DNA from: Gammaproteobacteria bacterium
GTDB taxonomy: Bacteria > Pseudomonadota > Gammaproteobacteria > UBA6429 > Thiohalophilaceae
Length of the DNA stretch: 49,232 nucleotides
Direction: 5' to 3'
NCBI GenBank assembly: GCA_016125505.1
Contig: WGLP01000020.1
Span: 1 to 49,232, forward strand
This document shows, in pieces, positions 24,539 to 34,242 of this stretch. The translations under genes were made by a program, and so were the position numbers. Numbering within the stretch: the first letter of the stretch is position 1; the number at the start of each line of letters is the position of its first letter. The notes beneath the pieces are model-generated. The model saw only the letters and a list, made by a program, of their open reading frames with translations. It ran no database searches and was not told where the DNA came from.

Positions 24539-26836
24539 TTACGCCGCGTTTGTACGTAAGGCTTTTGCCGCCGAAACCATATTTTGCAACGCCGGAATCA
24601 CCTCGCTCCATTGCCGTGTCTTCAGGCCGCAGTCCGGGTTGACCCACAGGCGCTCCGCCGGAATACGTTCCGCCGCTTTGGTCATTAGATCCACTGCCTG
24701 CTCCACCGAGGGAATATTGGGTGAGTGAATATCGTAAACGCCGGGACCGATTTCATTCGGGTATTCAAATTTTTCGAACACATCCAGCAACTCCATGTCG
24801 GAACGCGAGGTCTCGATGGTGATGACGTCGGCATCCATTGCGGCGATCGCCTCGATGATGTCATTGAACTCGGAGTAACACATGTGGGTATGGATCTGGG
24901 TTTCATCACTGACACCGTTGGCCGTGATGCGGAACGACTCAACAGCCCAGTCCAAATACTCCCTCCATTGCGACTTGCGCAGCGGTAGGCCTTCACGCAG
25001 CGCCGCTTCGTCAATCTGAATCACACTTACTCCCGCGGCTTCCAGGTCCAGAACTTCCTGGCGCACGGCCAAGGCGAGTTGCAAGCAGGACTCACTGCGC
25101 GGCTGATCGTCGCGCACAAAGGACCAGTTGAGGATGGTGACCGGGCCGGTGAGCATGCCCTTCATCGGCTTGTCGGTGAGCGATTGCGCGTACTTGATCC
25201 ACTCCACGGTCATCGCCTTCGGGCGGCTGATGTCGCCGAACAGGATAGGCGGTTTGACGCAGCGTGAACCGTAGGACTGCACCCAGCCGAACTGGCTGAA
25301 CACATAACCGTCCAGTTGCTCGCCGAAGTATTCGACCATGTCGTTGCGCTCGGCTTCACCATGCACCAGCACGTCTAGGCCGAGTTTTTCCTGTTCACGC
25401 ACGGCGTGTTCGATTTCGGCTTGCATTTTTGCCGTATATTCATCGACAGAAATGTTCTGCTTCTTGTAGGCCAGGCGCGCTTGACGGATCTCCGGCGTCT
25501 GTGGGAAGGAGCCGATAGTGGTGGTTGGATACAGCGGCAGATTCAGGTGCACGCGTTGTTTGGCGGCGCGCGCGGCATAATGGTTCTGACGCTTGCCCAT
25601 TTCGGGGGTGATATTTCTTACGGCGGCTTTTACCGCCGGATTGTGAACACGCTCGGAGTTCTTGCGACTGTCGATGGCGGCTTGGTTGGTGGCCAGTTCG
25701 TCGGCAACGGTTGCGCGGCCCTGGTTGATGGCTTTGCCCAGCACAGCGAGTTCCGCTAGTTTCTGTTTGGCAAAGGCCAGCCAGCTACGGATATCGGCAT
25801 CCAGTGTTTCTTCGCTGTCCAGATCCACCGGCACATGCAGCAGTGAGCAGGACGGTGCAATCCACAGACGCTCACCGAGTTTCTCGGCAATCGGCTCAAG
25901 CCAGTCGAGCGTGGCATTCAGGTCGGTTTTCCAGATATTGCGGCCGTCAATCGCACCGATGGACAGCACTTTATGGCCCGGCAGCCAGTCCACGACCTTG
26001 TGGATCTCGTCACGGCCACGCACCGCATCCACATGCAGACCCGCCACCGGCAGATTGCAGGCCAGTCGCAGGTTGTCCTGCAAGGTGCCGAAGTAGGTGG
26101 CCAGTAATAATTTTAACCTTGCGCTTTTCAATGAGTGATAACTCTGTTCGAAGGCGTGCTGCCAGTCGGCATCGAGTTCGGTCACGAGGATGGGTTCATC
26201 GACCTGCACCCACTCCACGCCCTGTGCGGCCAGCGTTTCGAGCAGTTCAGCGTAGACCGGCAGCAGGCGCTCAAGCAGGGCCCGCTTTTCTGAGTCGTCC
26301 TTGGCCTTGCCGAGCGCCAGATAAGTCACCGGGCCGATGATCACCGGCTTGGCCTTGACGGAATGTGCTTTCGCTTCGGCCAGTTGCTCCAGCAGGCGCG
26401 AGGCATCCAGCTTGAACTTAGTGGCGGCGGTGAATTCGGGGACGATGTAGTGATAGTTGGTATCGAACCACTTGGTCATCTCGCCGGCCGCCACACCATC
26501 GCACGCGCCACCGCAATGCGCCTCGGCGGACTCGGCAGAGCGGCCGCGGGCGACGCGGAAGTAGTTGTCCAGCATGTCGCCATGAAAGCTGCTAACGCGC
26601 TCGGGCAAGTTGCCCAGGGTGAAACTCATGTCCAGCATCTGATCGTAAAACGAAAAGTCGCCGACCGGCGCGAGATCCAGCGCCGACTGGTCCCGCCAAT
26701 GGCGCTGACGAAGCTCGGTGCCGAGTGCCTTGAGTTCTTCGAGGAATGACTGTCCTTTCCAGTAGGATTCGAGGGCGAACTTCAGTTCGCGCCTGGCACC
26801 GATCCGCGGGAAGCCGAGATTATGCGTGCGTGCCAT
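24539..26836 (-). CDS. metE: Cobalamin-independent methionine synthase MetE
   Basis: A 765-residue enzyme that methylates homocysteine with 5-methyltetrahydropteroyl-triglutamate, in the cytoplasm. N-terminus [22 protein letters not shown] is typical. The zinc ligands are visible in the C-terminal half: THMCYSEF (His/Cys pair), Glu in the following strand, and [12 protein letters not shown] (Cys). Length is normal (E. coli about 753). ATG at 26836 is chosen by homology; an ATG at 26851 is possible. It is divergent from metR with a MetR box between them. Confidence 0.97.
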   Translation of the reverse strand: MARTHNLGFPRIGARRELKFALESYWKGQSFLEELKALGTELRQRHWRDQSALDLAPVGDFSFYDQMLDMSFTLGNLPERVSSFHGDMLDNYFRVARGRSAESAEAHCGGACDGVAAGEMTKWFDTNYHYIVPEFTAATKFKLDASRLLEQLAEAKAHSVKAKPVIIGPVTYLALGKAKDDSEKRALLERLLPVYAELLETLAAQGVEWVQVDEPILVTELDADWQHAFEQSYHSLKSARLKLLLATYFGTLQDNLRLACNLPVAGLHVDAVRGRDEIHKVVDWLPGHKVLSIGAIDGRNIWKTDLNATLDWLEPIAEKLGERLWIAPSCSLLHVPVDLDSEETLDADIRSWLAFAKQKLAELAVLGKAINQGRATVADELATNQAAIDSRKNSERVHNPAVKAAVRNITPEMGKRQNHYAARAAKQRVHLNLPLYPTTTIGSFPQTPEIRQARLAYKKQNISVDEYTAKMQAEIEHAVREQEKLGLDVLVHGEAERNDMVEYFGEQLDGYVFSQFGWVQSYGSRCVKPPILFGDISRPKAMTVEWIKYAQSLTDKPMKGMLTGPVTILNWSFVRDDQPRSESCLQLALAVRQEVLDLEAAGVSVIQIDEAALREGLPLRKSQWREYLDWAVESFRITANGVSDETQIHTHMCYSEFNDIIEAIAAMDADVITIETSRSDMELLDVFEKFEYPNEIGPGVYDIHSPNIPSVEQAVDLMTKAAERIPAERLWVNPDCGLKTRQWSEVIPALQNMVSAAKALRTNAA

Positions 26837-26921
26837 GGCATCTGCCTTCATGTTATTAAATGATGGCGCCATCCTACGTTGTTCAGTCCATGAAAAAAAA
26901 TGGTATTATTTAATTTATCTA

Positions 26922-26934
26922 TGAATTCTATTCA
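26922..26934. promoter_or_regulatory. MetR box between metE and metR
   Basis: TGAA-N5-TTCA, an exact match to the half-sites of the known MetR consensus, in the 115 bp metE-metR intergenic region. It is 18 bp before the metR start and 86 bp from the metE start. The region between is AT-rich, with -10-like TAATAC on the metE strand. MetR with homocysteine activates metE in enterobacteria. Confidence 0.8.
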
Positions 26935-26951
26935 CACATGGTAATGCCGGC

Positions 26952-27857
26952 ATGGCCATCCTGGAACGTATCCATCTCGAAATCATCCGCGCCGTCGAAC
27001 AACACGGCTCGTTGACCGCAGCGGCGGACAAACTGCATCTTACCCAGTCCGCCCTCAGTCACACCGTGCGCAAGCTGGAGGAACAGCTCGGCACCGCTAT
27101 CTGGCACCGCGAGGGCCGCAGCCTGCGCCCCACCCAGGCCGGCGAATATCTGCTGAGCGTGGCCAAGCGTCTGCTGCCGCAGCTCGCGCACGCCGAGGAA
27201 CGATTGCGCCAGTTCGCTCAGGGTGAGCGCGGCACGCTGCGCATCGGCATGGAATGCCACCCCTGCTACCAGTGGCTGCTGAAAATCGTGGCGCCCTATC
27301 TCGCCGCCTGGCCGGCGGTGGATGTGGACGTGATCCAAAAATTCCAGTTCGGCGGCATCGGCGCATTGTTCGGCTACGAGATCGATATGCTGGTGACGCC
27401 CGACCCGCTCTACAAGCCCGGCCTCACCTTCGAGCCGGTGTTCGATTACGAGCAGGTGCTGGTGGTCGGCCCACAACACCCGCTGCGCAACGCCAGGCAT
27501 GTGCAACCGCGGCAATTGGCCGACGAGACGCTGATCACCTATCCGGTGGAGACCGACCGGCTCGATATCTACACCCAGTTCCTCACGCCGGCCGGCATCA
27601 GCCCGAAGCGCCACAAGCCCATCGAGACCACCGACATCATGCTGCAGATGGTCGCCAGCGGGCGCGGCGTGGCCGCTCTGCCGCGCTGGCTGGTGGAGGA
27701 AAACGCCGCCAAGTTCGATGTCACGCCGGTGAAACTGGGGAGAAAGGGGGTGGCCAAACAGATCTTTCTGGGATTCCGTGAAGTCGATGCCGACATCGAC
27801 TATCTGTGTGCTTTTGTCGATTTGGCACGGGAGCGTCGTAACGATAATGGCGTGTGA
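26952..27857 (+). CDS. metR: LysR-family regulator MetR
   Basis: A 301-residue LysR-type activator: N-terminal winged helix (HLEIIRAVEQHGSLTAAADKLHLTQSALSHTVRKLEEQLG), then the two-lobed effector domain, with GMECHPCYQWLLKIV and ALPRWLVEE typical of MetR. It is divergent from metE with a MetR box between, so it probably controls metE in response to homocysteine. Intact, with family-normal length. Confidence 0.94.
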   Translation: MAILERIHLEIIRAVEQHGSLTAAADKLHLTQSALSHTVRKLEEQLGTAIWHREGRSLRPTQAGEYLLSVAKRLLPQLAHAEERLRQFAQGERGTLRIGMECHPCYQWLLKIVAPYLAAWPAVDVDVIQKFQFGGIGALFGYEIDMLVTPDPLYKPGLTFEPVFDYEQVLVVGPQHPLRNARHVQPRQLADETLITYPVETDRLDIYTQFLTPAGISPKRHKPIETTDIMLQMVASGRGVAALPRWLVEENAAKFDVTPVKLGRKGVAKQIFLGFREVDADIDYLCAFVDLARERRNDNGV

Positions 27858-28059
27858 CGGAAAACGCCAACATGGCCTATTTGCTACCTGCCTTGAATCA
27901 CTATCTTGCTGGTGAGGTGAGCGAAGGCGACTGGCGCGACAAGATCTAGCCGGCCACTCGGGCGGCGCAGCCTGAAAGGCCGCGTCTGCACCGGCCTGCG
28001 ACGCCCGGAACTGCCTTATCTATGTGACTTTACCCTCTGCGGCAATCGGATGATCACCC

Positions 28060-28088
28060 TTGACGTGCACTAGGGATTGGCCTATCTT
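28060..28088 (+). promoter_or_regulatory. Promoter of the nrdAB leader
   Basis: TTGACG (28060-28065) and TATCTT (28083-28088) with a 17 bp spacer. Transcription would start near 28095, just before the riboswitch. The 200 bp upstream, back to metR, hold only a 25-codon frame (27872-27949) that I cannot assign. Confidence 0.7.
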
Positions 28089-28097
28089 GGGCTACTG

Positions 28098-28235
28098 ATC
28101 CGGTTCAGCCACAATATATTGTGGTTGTGACAACAGGGAACCCGGTGTGAATCCGGGACTGTCGCGCAGCGGTATCGGGGAACGAGGGTCACATGCAGGC
28201 ACTATCCGTCAGGATGGGAAGCCGTGATCCAAGGT
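28098..28235 (+). ncRNA. Cobalamin riboswitch upstream of nrdA
   Basis: It includes the conserved core AGGGAACCCGGTG-N-GAATCCGGGACTG, then GCGCAGCGGTA, and the 3' B12-box part AGGCACTATCC...GGATGGGAAGCC. A local stem CCACAATATATTGTGG (28119-28134) precedes the core. Known cobalamin riboswitches repress B12-independent isoenzymes, including class I ribonucleotide reductase, when adenosylcobalamin is present. The leader from here to nrdA is about 190 nt. Confidence 0.9.
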
Positions 28236-28393
28236 GAAGCGTCCAGATTTTCCAGTGGATGCTTCGTGCCCCCAAGTCCGAATACCTGCCGGAAGGGCAT
28301 CTGTTTGATGCCCACAGCCCGGGCCTCGCGTTAAGGTCACAGGGTGGAGTGTGTCCTTTGATGTACCGATGCTCCGTCCCTTGATTCTCCGCA

Positions 28394-28424
28394 GGCCTCC
28401 ATGACAACAGCACCACTGGAGGTC
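28394..28424 (+). promoter_or_regulatory. Hairpin that sequesters the nrdA ribosome-binding site
   Basis: GGCCTCCA (28394-28401) pairs with TGGAGGTC (28417-28424) in an 8 bp stem (one G-T pair) with a 15 nt loop. The 3' arm contains the GGAGG of nrdA, 4 nt before its ATG. This is a plausible translational expression platform for the cobalamin riboswitch. Confidence 0.7.
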
Positions 28425-28426
28425 CC

Positions 28427-31276
28427 ATGCACTTTGAAACAACCAGTACCAAACCGGCCAAGCCGGTGTCACCGCACATTACCCCAAGCCGCAGCCACCT
28501 GACCGAGTCCGAAGCCGACGGCCGCTACCAGGTGATTCGCCGCAACGGTAAACTGACACCCTTCAACGCCTCCAAAATTCAGGTCGCCATGACCAAGGCT
28601 TTCCTTGCCGTGGAAGGCGGCAAGGCCGCCGCGTCAAGCCGCATCCATGAAACCGTCGCGCAGTTGACCGATGAAGTGTGCGCCGCGCTGTTCCGGCGCC
28701 TGCCGGACGGCGGCAGCGTGCACATCGAGGACATTCAGGATCAGGTGGAGTTGGCACTGATGCGCAACGGTCAACAGAAGATCGCACGCGCCTATGTGCT
28801 GTACCGCGAGGAGCATGCGCGCCTGCGTGATGCCGAGTCGAAACCGGATACCGCCGTTGAAGCACACGCTGACTTGATGGTCACCCAGGCCGACGGCAGC
28901 AAGCAGCCACTGGACTCGGCGTGGCTCGGCGCACAGGTGGTCGAGGCCTGTCAGGGTCTCGATGACGTCAGCCCGGACACCGTATTGAGTGAGGCCCGGC
29001 GCAACCTGCATGACGGCATCGCGGCAAGGGATGTCGCCGGCGCACTCGTGCTGAGCGCGAGGGTGCTGATCGATCAGGAGCCGAACTACAGCTTCGTTGC
29101 CGCGCGGCTGCTGTTGCAGTCACTGCGCTCGGAAGTGCTGACCACGCTGGGCCTGGCGCACGAAGCCGGTGCCGAGTGGGACGCCCTTTATCCCGATGTC
29201 TTCGCCGACGGCATCCGCCAGGCTATCGAACACCAGTTGCTGGACCCGGAACTGGGGCGTTATGACCTGGATAAACTTGGACAGGCGCTAAAGCCTGAGC
29301 GCGATCGGCAGTTTACCTACCTGGGCCTGCAAACCCTGTACGACCGTTATTTCCTGCACCGTGATAAGCAGCGCCTGGAATTGCCCCAGACCTTTTTCAT
29401 GCGCGTCGCGATGGGGCTGGCCATCCATGAAATCGACCGTGAGGAACGCGCCATTGAGTTCTACGATCTGTTGTCCTCGTTCGATTTTATGAGCTCCACG
29501 CCGACCCTGTTCAACAGCGGCACGCTGCGCCCGCAGTTGTCGTCCTGCTACCTCACCACCGTACCGGACAACCTTGATGGTATCTACGGCGCGATCCGCG
29601 ACAATGCGCTGTTGTCCAAATTTGCCGGCGGTCTGGGTAACGACTGGACGCGGGTGCGCGGGCTCGGCGCACATATCAAAGGCACCAATGGCACCTCACA
29701 GGGTGTCGTGCCGTTCCTGAAGGTCGCCAACGACACCGCCGTGGCCGTCAACCAGGGCGGCAAACGCAAGGGCGCGGTGTGTGCTTATCTCGAAACCTGG
29801 CACATCGACATCGAGGAATTTCTCGACCTGCGCAAGAACACCGGCGATGAACGCCGACGTACCCACGATATGAACACCGCCAACTGGGTACCTGACCTGT
29901 TTATGCAGCGTGTCGCGGAAGAGGCACAGTGGACTTTGTTTTCACCGGACGAGGTGCCGGAGCTTCACGACCTGTCCGGGCAGGCCTTCCGCGAAGCCTA
30001 TGAAGCCTGCGAGGCCCGCGCCGATCGTGGAGAGATCAAGGTCTGGAAACGCCTTCCCGCGATCACCCTGTGGCGCAAGATGTTGAGCCAGTTGTTCGAA
30101 ACCGGCCACCCGTGGATTACCTTTAAGGATCCCTGCAACCTGCGCTATACCAACCAGCACCTGGGCGTGGTGCACAGCTCCAACCTGTGCACCGAGATTA
30201 CCTTGCATACCAACGATAAGGAGATCGCGGTGTGCAACTTGGGTTCGGTGAACCTGGCGGCGCACATCAGCGAAAGCGGGCTGGATACCGACAAGCTGGC
30301 GCGCACCGTTACCACCGCCATGCGCATGCTCGATAACGTCATCGACTACAACTACTACAGCGTGCCGCAGGCGCGTCATTCGAACCTGCGCCATCGCCCC
30401 GTGGGCCTGGGGTTGATGGGCTTCCAGGATGCGCTGTACCAACTGGATATTGCCTACGCTTCGGAAGCGGCGGTGGAATTCGCCGACCGCTCCATGGAGG
30501 CGCTGTCGTACTATGCGATTCGCGCCTCTTCCGATCTGGCCGAAGAGCGTGGCTGCTTTGCCAGTTACCAAGGTTCGTTGTGGAGCCAGGGTATCCTGCC
30601 CATCGACTCGATTGCAATTCTCCGCCGGGAGCGCGGCGGCTTTGTCGATGTTGACGCATCGGTATCACTGGATTGGGATGCCCTGCGTGAGCGGGTGAAG
30701 ACGATGGGTATGCGCAACGCCAACTGTCTGGCCATCGCACCGACCGCGACCATCTCCAATATCGTCGGCGTCTCCCAGTCCATCGAGCCGACCTACCAGA
30801 ACCTGTTCGTCAAATCCAACCTGTCCGGTGAGTTCACGGTGGTCAACCCGCACCTGGTGCGCGACCTCAAGGCGCGGGGCCTGTGGGATGCGGTGATGGT
30901 GAACGATCTCAAATACTACGACGGTTCGGTGGCCGCCATCGACCGGGTGCCGCCTGAGCTGAAGCAGAAATACGCCTGCGCGTTCGAGATGGACACGCGT
31001 TGGCTCATCGAGGCGGCCAGCCGGCGGCAGAAATGGATCGACCAGGCGCAGTCGCTCAACCTGTACCTGGCCGAACCCAGCGGCAAGAAACTCGACACCT
31101 TGTATAAGTTAGCCTGGGCGCGCGGCCTGAAGACCACCTATTACCTGCGTACCCTGGGCGCCACCCACGTGGAGAAGTTGTCCGGCAATGTGCATCATAG
31201 CGCCGAGTCCGATGTGGACAGCGCGCCCGTCAAGGTGTGCTCCATTCTGGACCCTGACTGCGAAGCCTGCCAATAA
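28427..31276 (+). CDS. nrdA: Class I ribonucleoside-diphosphate reductase, alpha subunit
   Basis: A 949-residue subunit that reduces ribonucleotides with NrdB. N-terminal ATP-cone (YQVIRRNGKLTPFNASKIQVA), then the barrel with SSCYLTTVPDN (active-site Cys), GLGNDWTRVRG, NLCTEI (radical-site Cys region), PTATISNIVGVSQSIEP and LYLAEPSGKKLD. The C-terminus DPDCEACQ carries the redox Cys pair. It is longer than E. coli NrdA (761), owing to a long N-terminal part that may contain a degenerate second cone. It is controlled by a cobalamin riboswitch. Confidence 0.97.
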   Translation: MHFETTSTKPAKPVSPHITPSRSHLTESEADGRYQVIRRNGKLTPFNASKIQVAMTKAFLAVEGGKAAASSRIHETVAQLTDEVCAALFRRLPDGGSVHIEDIQDQVELALMRNGQQKIARAYVLYREEHARLRDAESKPDTAVEAHADLMVTQADGSKQPLDSAWLGAQVVEACQGLDDVSPDTVLSEARRNLHDGIAARDVAGALVLSARVLIDQEPNYSFVAARLLLQSLRSEVLTTLGLAHEAGAEWDALYPDVFADGIRQAIEHQLLDPELGRYDLDKLGQALKPERDRQFTYLGLQTLYDRYFLHRDKQRLELPQTFFMRVAMGLAIHEIDREERAIEFYDLLSSFDFMSSTPTLFNSGTLRPQLSSCYLTTVPDNLDGIYGAIRDNALLSKFAGGLGNDWTRVRGLGAHIKGTNGTSQGVVPFLKVANDTAVAVNQGGKRKGAVCAYLETWHIDIEEFLDLRKNTGDERRRTHDMNTANWVPDLFMQRVAEEAQWTLFSPDEVPELHDLSGQAFREAYEACEARADRGEIKVWKRLPAITLWRKMLSQLFETGHPWITFKDPCNLRYTNQHLGVVHSSNLCTEITLHTNDKEIAVCNLGSVNLAAHISESGLDTDKLARTVTTAMRMLDNVIDYNYYSVPQARHSNLRHRPVGLGLMGFQDALYQLDIAYASEAAVEFADRSMEALSYYAIRASSDLAEERGCFASYQGSLWSQGILPIDSIAILRRERGGFVDVDASVSLDWDALRERVKTMGMRNANCLAIAPTATISNIVGVSQSIEPTYQNLFVKSNLSGEFTVVNPHLVRDLKARGLWDAVMVNDLKYYDGSVAAIDRVPPELKQKYACAFEMDTRWLIEAASRRQKWIDQAQSLNLYLAEPSGKKLDTLYKLAWARGLKTTYYLRTLGATHVEKLSGNVHHSAESDVDSAPVKVCSILDPDCEACQ

Positions 31277-31301
31277 TCACCGAATTGAGGAGAAGATAAG
31301 T

Positions 31302-32459
31302 ATGATGAATTGGGATGACCCACTGGGTATGAGGAAACACAAGGACAGCGATCGAAACGTCGGCCTGTCAGCGAAAGCGGCGCACCCGGCTGTGGTGCAA
31401 GCCACGCTCGAAAACCTGAACCAGGGAGCGATGCATGGGGAAGACGCAGTGGCCGCCGCCCCGGTGCGCGCCGAGGACAAGCGCGTCATCAACGGCCAAG
31501 CCGATATCAACCAGCTGGCGCCGTTCAAGTATCCGTGGGCCTGGAAATATTTTCTCAACGCCAACAAGAACCACTGGACGCCGCTGGATATCAACATGGC
31601 GCAGGATATCCAGGACTATCATCATCGTCTCACGCCCGTGGAACGCCATGTCTACGAAAACGTGCTGGCCTATCTGACGACCTCCGATATCCTTGCCATG
31701 CGCAACATCGGGCTGGCGGTGATGGAAAAGATGAGCGCGCCCGAATTGCAGATCTACCAGGCGCGCCAGGTTTACGAGGAGGCACTGCATACCTGGACCT
31801 ACCAGCACTGCATCGAATCTATTGGCCTGGACCAGAGCGAAATCTATAACCGTTACCGGGTGGTACCGGCGATCCATGGAAAGATCCGCATCGCTAACTG
31901 GCGGCTGGATTCCATCCTGCGTCCGGATATCAATCTGAATGACCCAGACGAACTCGACAATTTCGTTATGGCCTATGTCTTCTTCGCGGCGGTATTCGAA
32001 GGTTGCTGGTTCTATAACGGCTTTTCGCCCATCTTCGCCCTGCAGCGGCGCGGACTGATGAAGGGCACGGCGGAACAGTTGCAATACATCATGCGTGACG
32101 AGGTCATGCACGCTGGCTTCGGCATCCGCACCGTGCGGCAGATACTGGAAGAAAATAACCTGACGCTGGATGAACAGGCCCTGCGTGAGATGTGGGACGA
32201 GGCCGAGGCGGCCGAAGCGGCCTATGCACGTTACATACTACGGGAACCGATTCTTGGCTATTGTGCAGACGACCATGTCGCCCAGTTCCGCTATATCGCC
32301 AACCGCCGCGCGCGCCAGCTGGGTGTCAACGAGCCTTTCCCCGGTGCAGACTGCGCGCTGCCCTGGCTCGATGAACAATCGAATATCCGCAAGGAAAAGA
32401 ACTTCTTCGAGACTCGGGTGACCGAGTACCAGACGGGCTCGGTACTGAGCTGGGACTGA
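31302..32459 (+). CDS. nrdB: Class Ia ribonucleoside-diphosphate reductase, beta subunit
   Basis: A 385-residue radical-generating subunit. Iron ligands are visible: YEEALHTWTY (Glu, His, and the Tyr that carries the radical), FEGCWFYNGF (Glu), and RDEVMHAGFG (Glu, His). Because Tyr is kept, this is class Ia/b rather than the Phe-type Ic. ATG at 31302 follows GAGGAG; the next possible start is the adjacent ATG. It lies 25 bp after nrdA in one operon. It needs O2 and Fe, not B12. Confidence 0.96.
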   Translation: MMNWDDPLGMRKHKDSDRNVGLSAKAAHPAVVQATLENLNQGAMHGEDAVAAAPVRAEDKRVINGQADINQLAPFKYPWAWKYFLNANKNHWTPLDINMAQDIQDYHHRLTPVERHVYENVLAYLTTSDILAMRNIGLAVMEKMSAPELQIYQARQVYEEALHTWTYQHCIESIGLDQSEIYNRYRVVPAIHGKIRIANWRLDSILRPDINLNDPDELDNFVMAYVFFAAVFEGCWFYNGFSPIFALQRRGLMKGTAEQLQYIMRDEVMHAGFGIRTVRQILEENNLTLDEQALREMWDEAEAAEAAYARYILREPILGYCADDHVAQFRYIANRRARQLGVNEPFPGADCALPWLDEQSNIRKEKNFFETRVTEYQTGSVLSWD

Positions 32460-32462
32460 GGC

Positions 32463-32480
32463 TGCCGCAAGATGGCGGCA
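32463..32480 (+). terminator. Possible nrdAB terminator
   Basis: TGCCGC-AAGATG-GCGGCA stem, directly after the nrdB stop, followed by a short T-containing stretch (TCGTTT). Moderate stem, weak T-run. The remaining 225 bp before the next gene show no other assignable feature. Confidence 0.45.
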
Positions 32481-32705
32481 TCGTTTGCCTTGGCCCTGGC
32501 GCCACGGGTGGTGCCGGCCAGGCCGGTTATGTTCTCGTATTGGGGTAAAGCATGCTAATCGCGCTGTGATGGTGGCAGACGACGATGGTTTCTGTGCAAC
32601 CCTGACAAAAGAAACCACGTCACCTTTTGAAGGAATTTCCCGTATCAAACGAATACCCGACGAGTCACGATAGCCTATCGCATTGTCAGTGAGCGAATCG
32701 TTCAA

Positions 32706-33197
32706 GTGACTAGGTACGCATATTCAACTTCAATTCGCGTCATCTTTACATTGTCAGTTGCTGTAGAGCTACTGGCTGGGAGTATTGCGCAAGCTGAGTC
32801 ACCGGCAAATATGTATTCCCACCTCGTCGAGGTGTTCACCACGTCCAGTTCGCCGATCACTCGCGACGCCGATCTGCCCCGGTCAAACTCTGGCGCCATC
32901 GACTTCCAGATCTACGAGCTGGATGGAATCCAGCGTATCGAATCAAAGCTATCCGAAGGTCTTACGCCCGATCCCGAGCAATCCAAGCAAGTCGTTCTGC
33001 GACGTTTCCAGCAACTCCATGAAGAAGATCGCGCGCGGATGCAACGCGCCGCGATGGGCTTGGCCAAGGCGATGCAGTACGGTATCGATCGCTATCCAGC
33101 CGTCGTATTCGATGGTGAGGTTGTGATCTACGGCATGACCGACATCGGCGAAGCGTTGCATCGCTATCAAGAGTGGCGTGAAGGCCGGACGCGATGA
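32706..33197 (+). CDS. TIGR03757 / DUF1525 ICE protein
   Basis: A 163-residue exported protein (signal peptide about 1-30, ending AQA) with a thioredoxin-like layout but no CxxC. It has YSHLVEVFTTSSSPI, YELDGIQRIESKLSEGL, YPAVVFDGEVVIYGMTDIGEALHRY, typical of the PFL_4709 family. The start is GTG at 32706; no clear ribosome-binding site is visible, possibly because the original upstream context was replaced by cargo 3. It overlaps TIGR03756 by 4 bp. Confidence 0.88.
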   Translation: MTRYAYSTSIRVIFTLSVAVELLAGSIAQAESPANMYSHLVEVFTTSSSPITRDADLPRSNSGAIDFQIYELDGIQRIESKLSEGLTPDPEQSKQVVLRRFQQLHEEDRARMQRAAMGLAKAMQYGIDRYPAVVFDGEVVIYGMTDIGEALHRYQEWREGRTR

Positions 33198-34222
33198 CAG
33201 GGCAGAGGATTCTGTCACTTGTCTTGGTCGCATTACTGGCGATGCCATTGCCTGGCAAGGCGGGTACGATCACGACACCAGAGATTGTGGCCAAGACGAC
33301 CGCCGCGGCGCTTGCCTGCATGCAGTGGATGCCCATCGGCACATGCTTCTGGCTGCGCTGCACGTTGTTTGGTTGTAGCGTCAATACTTCACTCAAGGTC
33401 GGGCATTACAACCCGGACCTTGTAGTCAGCAGCTACAACGAACTGGGCGGTAACCCCTGGGCGGAGATTCGGGCGACGCTCGGCCTCGCCCAGAAGACAG
33501 CGGCCAACGGATTGCTCGGATCACTGTTGCCTGTACCCATCGATAGTGCCGGCAACCGCACCGAAGGTACCTCCGACAACCGCGACCATAAGAACATGAT
33601 CTTCCGCGAGACGGATGCCATCGGGCATCCGCTCAGTTCGCTATCGGGCATCGTCGCCGGTGTCGGTATGTTGTGCCAGACGGAAACAACCTCTTTCGTT
33701 CCGTATTTCCAATCCGGGCTCGATGCTCTGTCATGGCGCCAGGAAGTGCCGGAGATCTTTTATCCCCCGAGCTTCATCCCGGGTCTGCGCGAGATCGGCA
33801 CGTGGCCGTTGCAGACCTGGGGTGGAGTATATCCACGCACCGGTTGGACCACGCAAGCAGAAGAACCCAAGGCCGCGGCGATCAATGCGCAGCGCGCCGG
33901 CGATATCGTCACTCGCACGGGACAGCCGCACGTCTACGTCCCGGTAACCGCCTCGTCATCTTCGAGCCAGCGGGTGTGGTCGCCCGGTCCGTTGATGGAG
34001 AAGGACCGCCGTACCGGTACCTGGCAGATGATGGTCCCACGCACCGAGACGAGTTGTGATGTGTTTGGTGCCAACGATCTCGCAACCCTGACGGGGTGGG
34101 GTGGTGGCAAGATCGATAGCGAGGGCGACTATGTCTGGAACCTCTGGCGTCCCTACAAGTGTTGTCAGCGGCGCGGCCAGTGGTTCCTGTTCGACATCGA
34201 CTGGATTCCCTATCCACCATGA
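33194..34222 (+). CDS. TIGR03756 ICE protein (TraU-like)
   Basis: A 342-residue exported protein. N-terminal signal sequence (about 1-22), CMQWMPIGTCFWLRCTLFGC with several Cys, then SVKVGHYNPDLVVSSYN-like SLKVGHYNPDLVVSSYNEL, and a C-terminal KCCQRRGQWFLFDIDWIPYPP. This is the PFL_4710 family, similar to TraU of F-type systems, which helps DNA transfer in the periplasm. ATG overlaps the previous stop (ATGA), and its 3' end overlaps a possible early start of the next gene. Confidence 0.9.
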   Translation: MTGQRILSLVLVALLAMPLPGKAGTITTPEIVAKTTAAALACMQWMPIGTCFWLRCTLFGCSVNTSLKVGHYNPDLVVSSYNELGGNPWAEIRATLGLAQKTAANGLLGSLLPVPIDSAGNRTEGTSDNRDHKNMIFRETDAIGHPLSSLSGIVAGVGMLCQTETTSFVPYFQSGLDALSWRQEVPEIFYPPSFIPGLREIGTWPLQTWGGVYPRTGWTTQAEEPKAAAINAQRAGDIVTRTGQPHVYVPVTASSSSSQRVWSPGPLMEKDRRTGTWQMMVPRTETSCDVFGANDLATLTGWGGGKIDSEGDYVWNLWRPYKCCQRRGQWFLFDIDWIPYPP

Positions 34223-34242
34223 GAAACAAGCAAGGATACCCA

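Noticed and set aside
27872..27949. 25-codon frame MAYLLPALNHYLAG... after metR
   Set aside because: Too short, no ribosome-binding site seen, no family; it may be a gene relic but cannot be supported.
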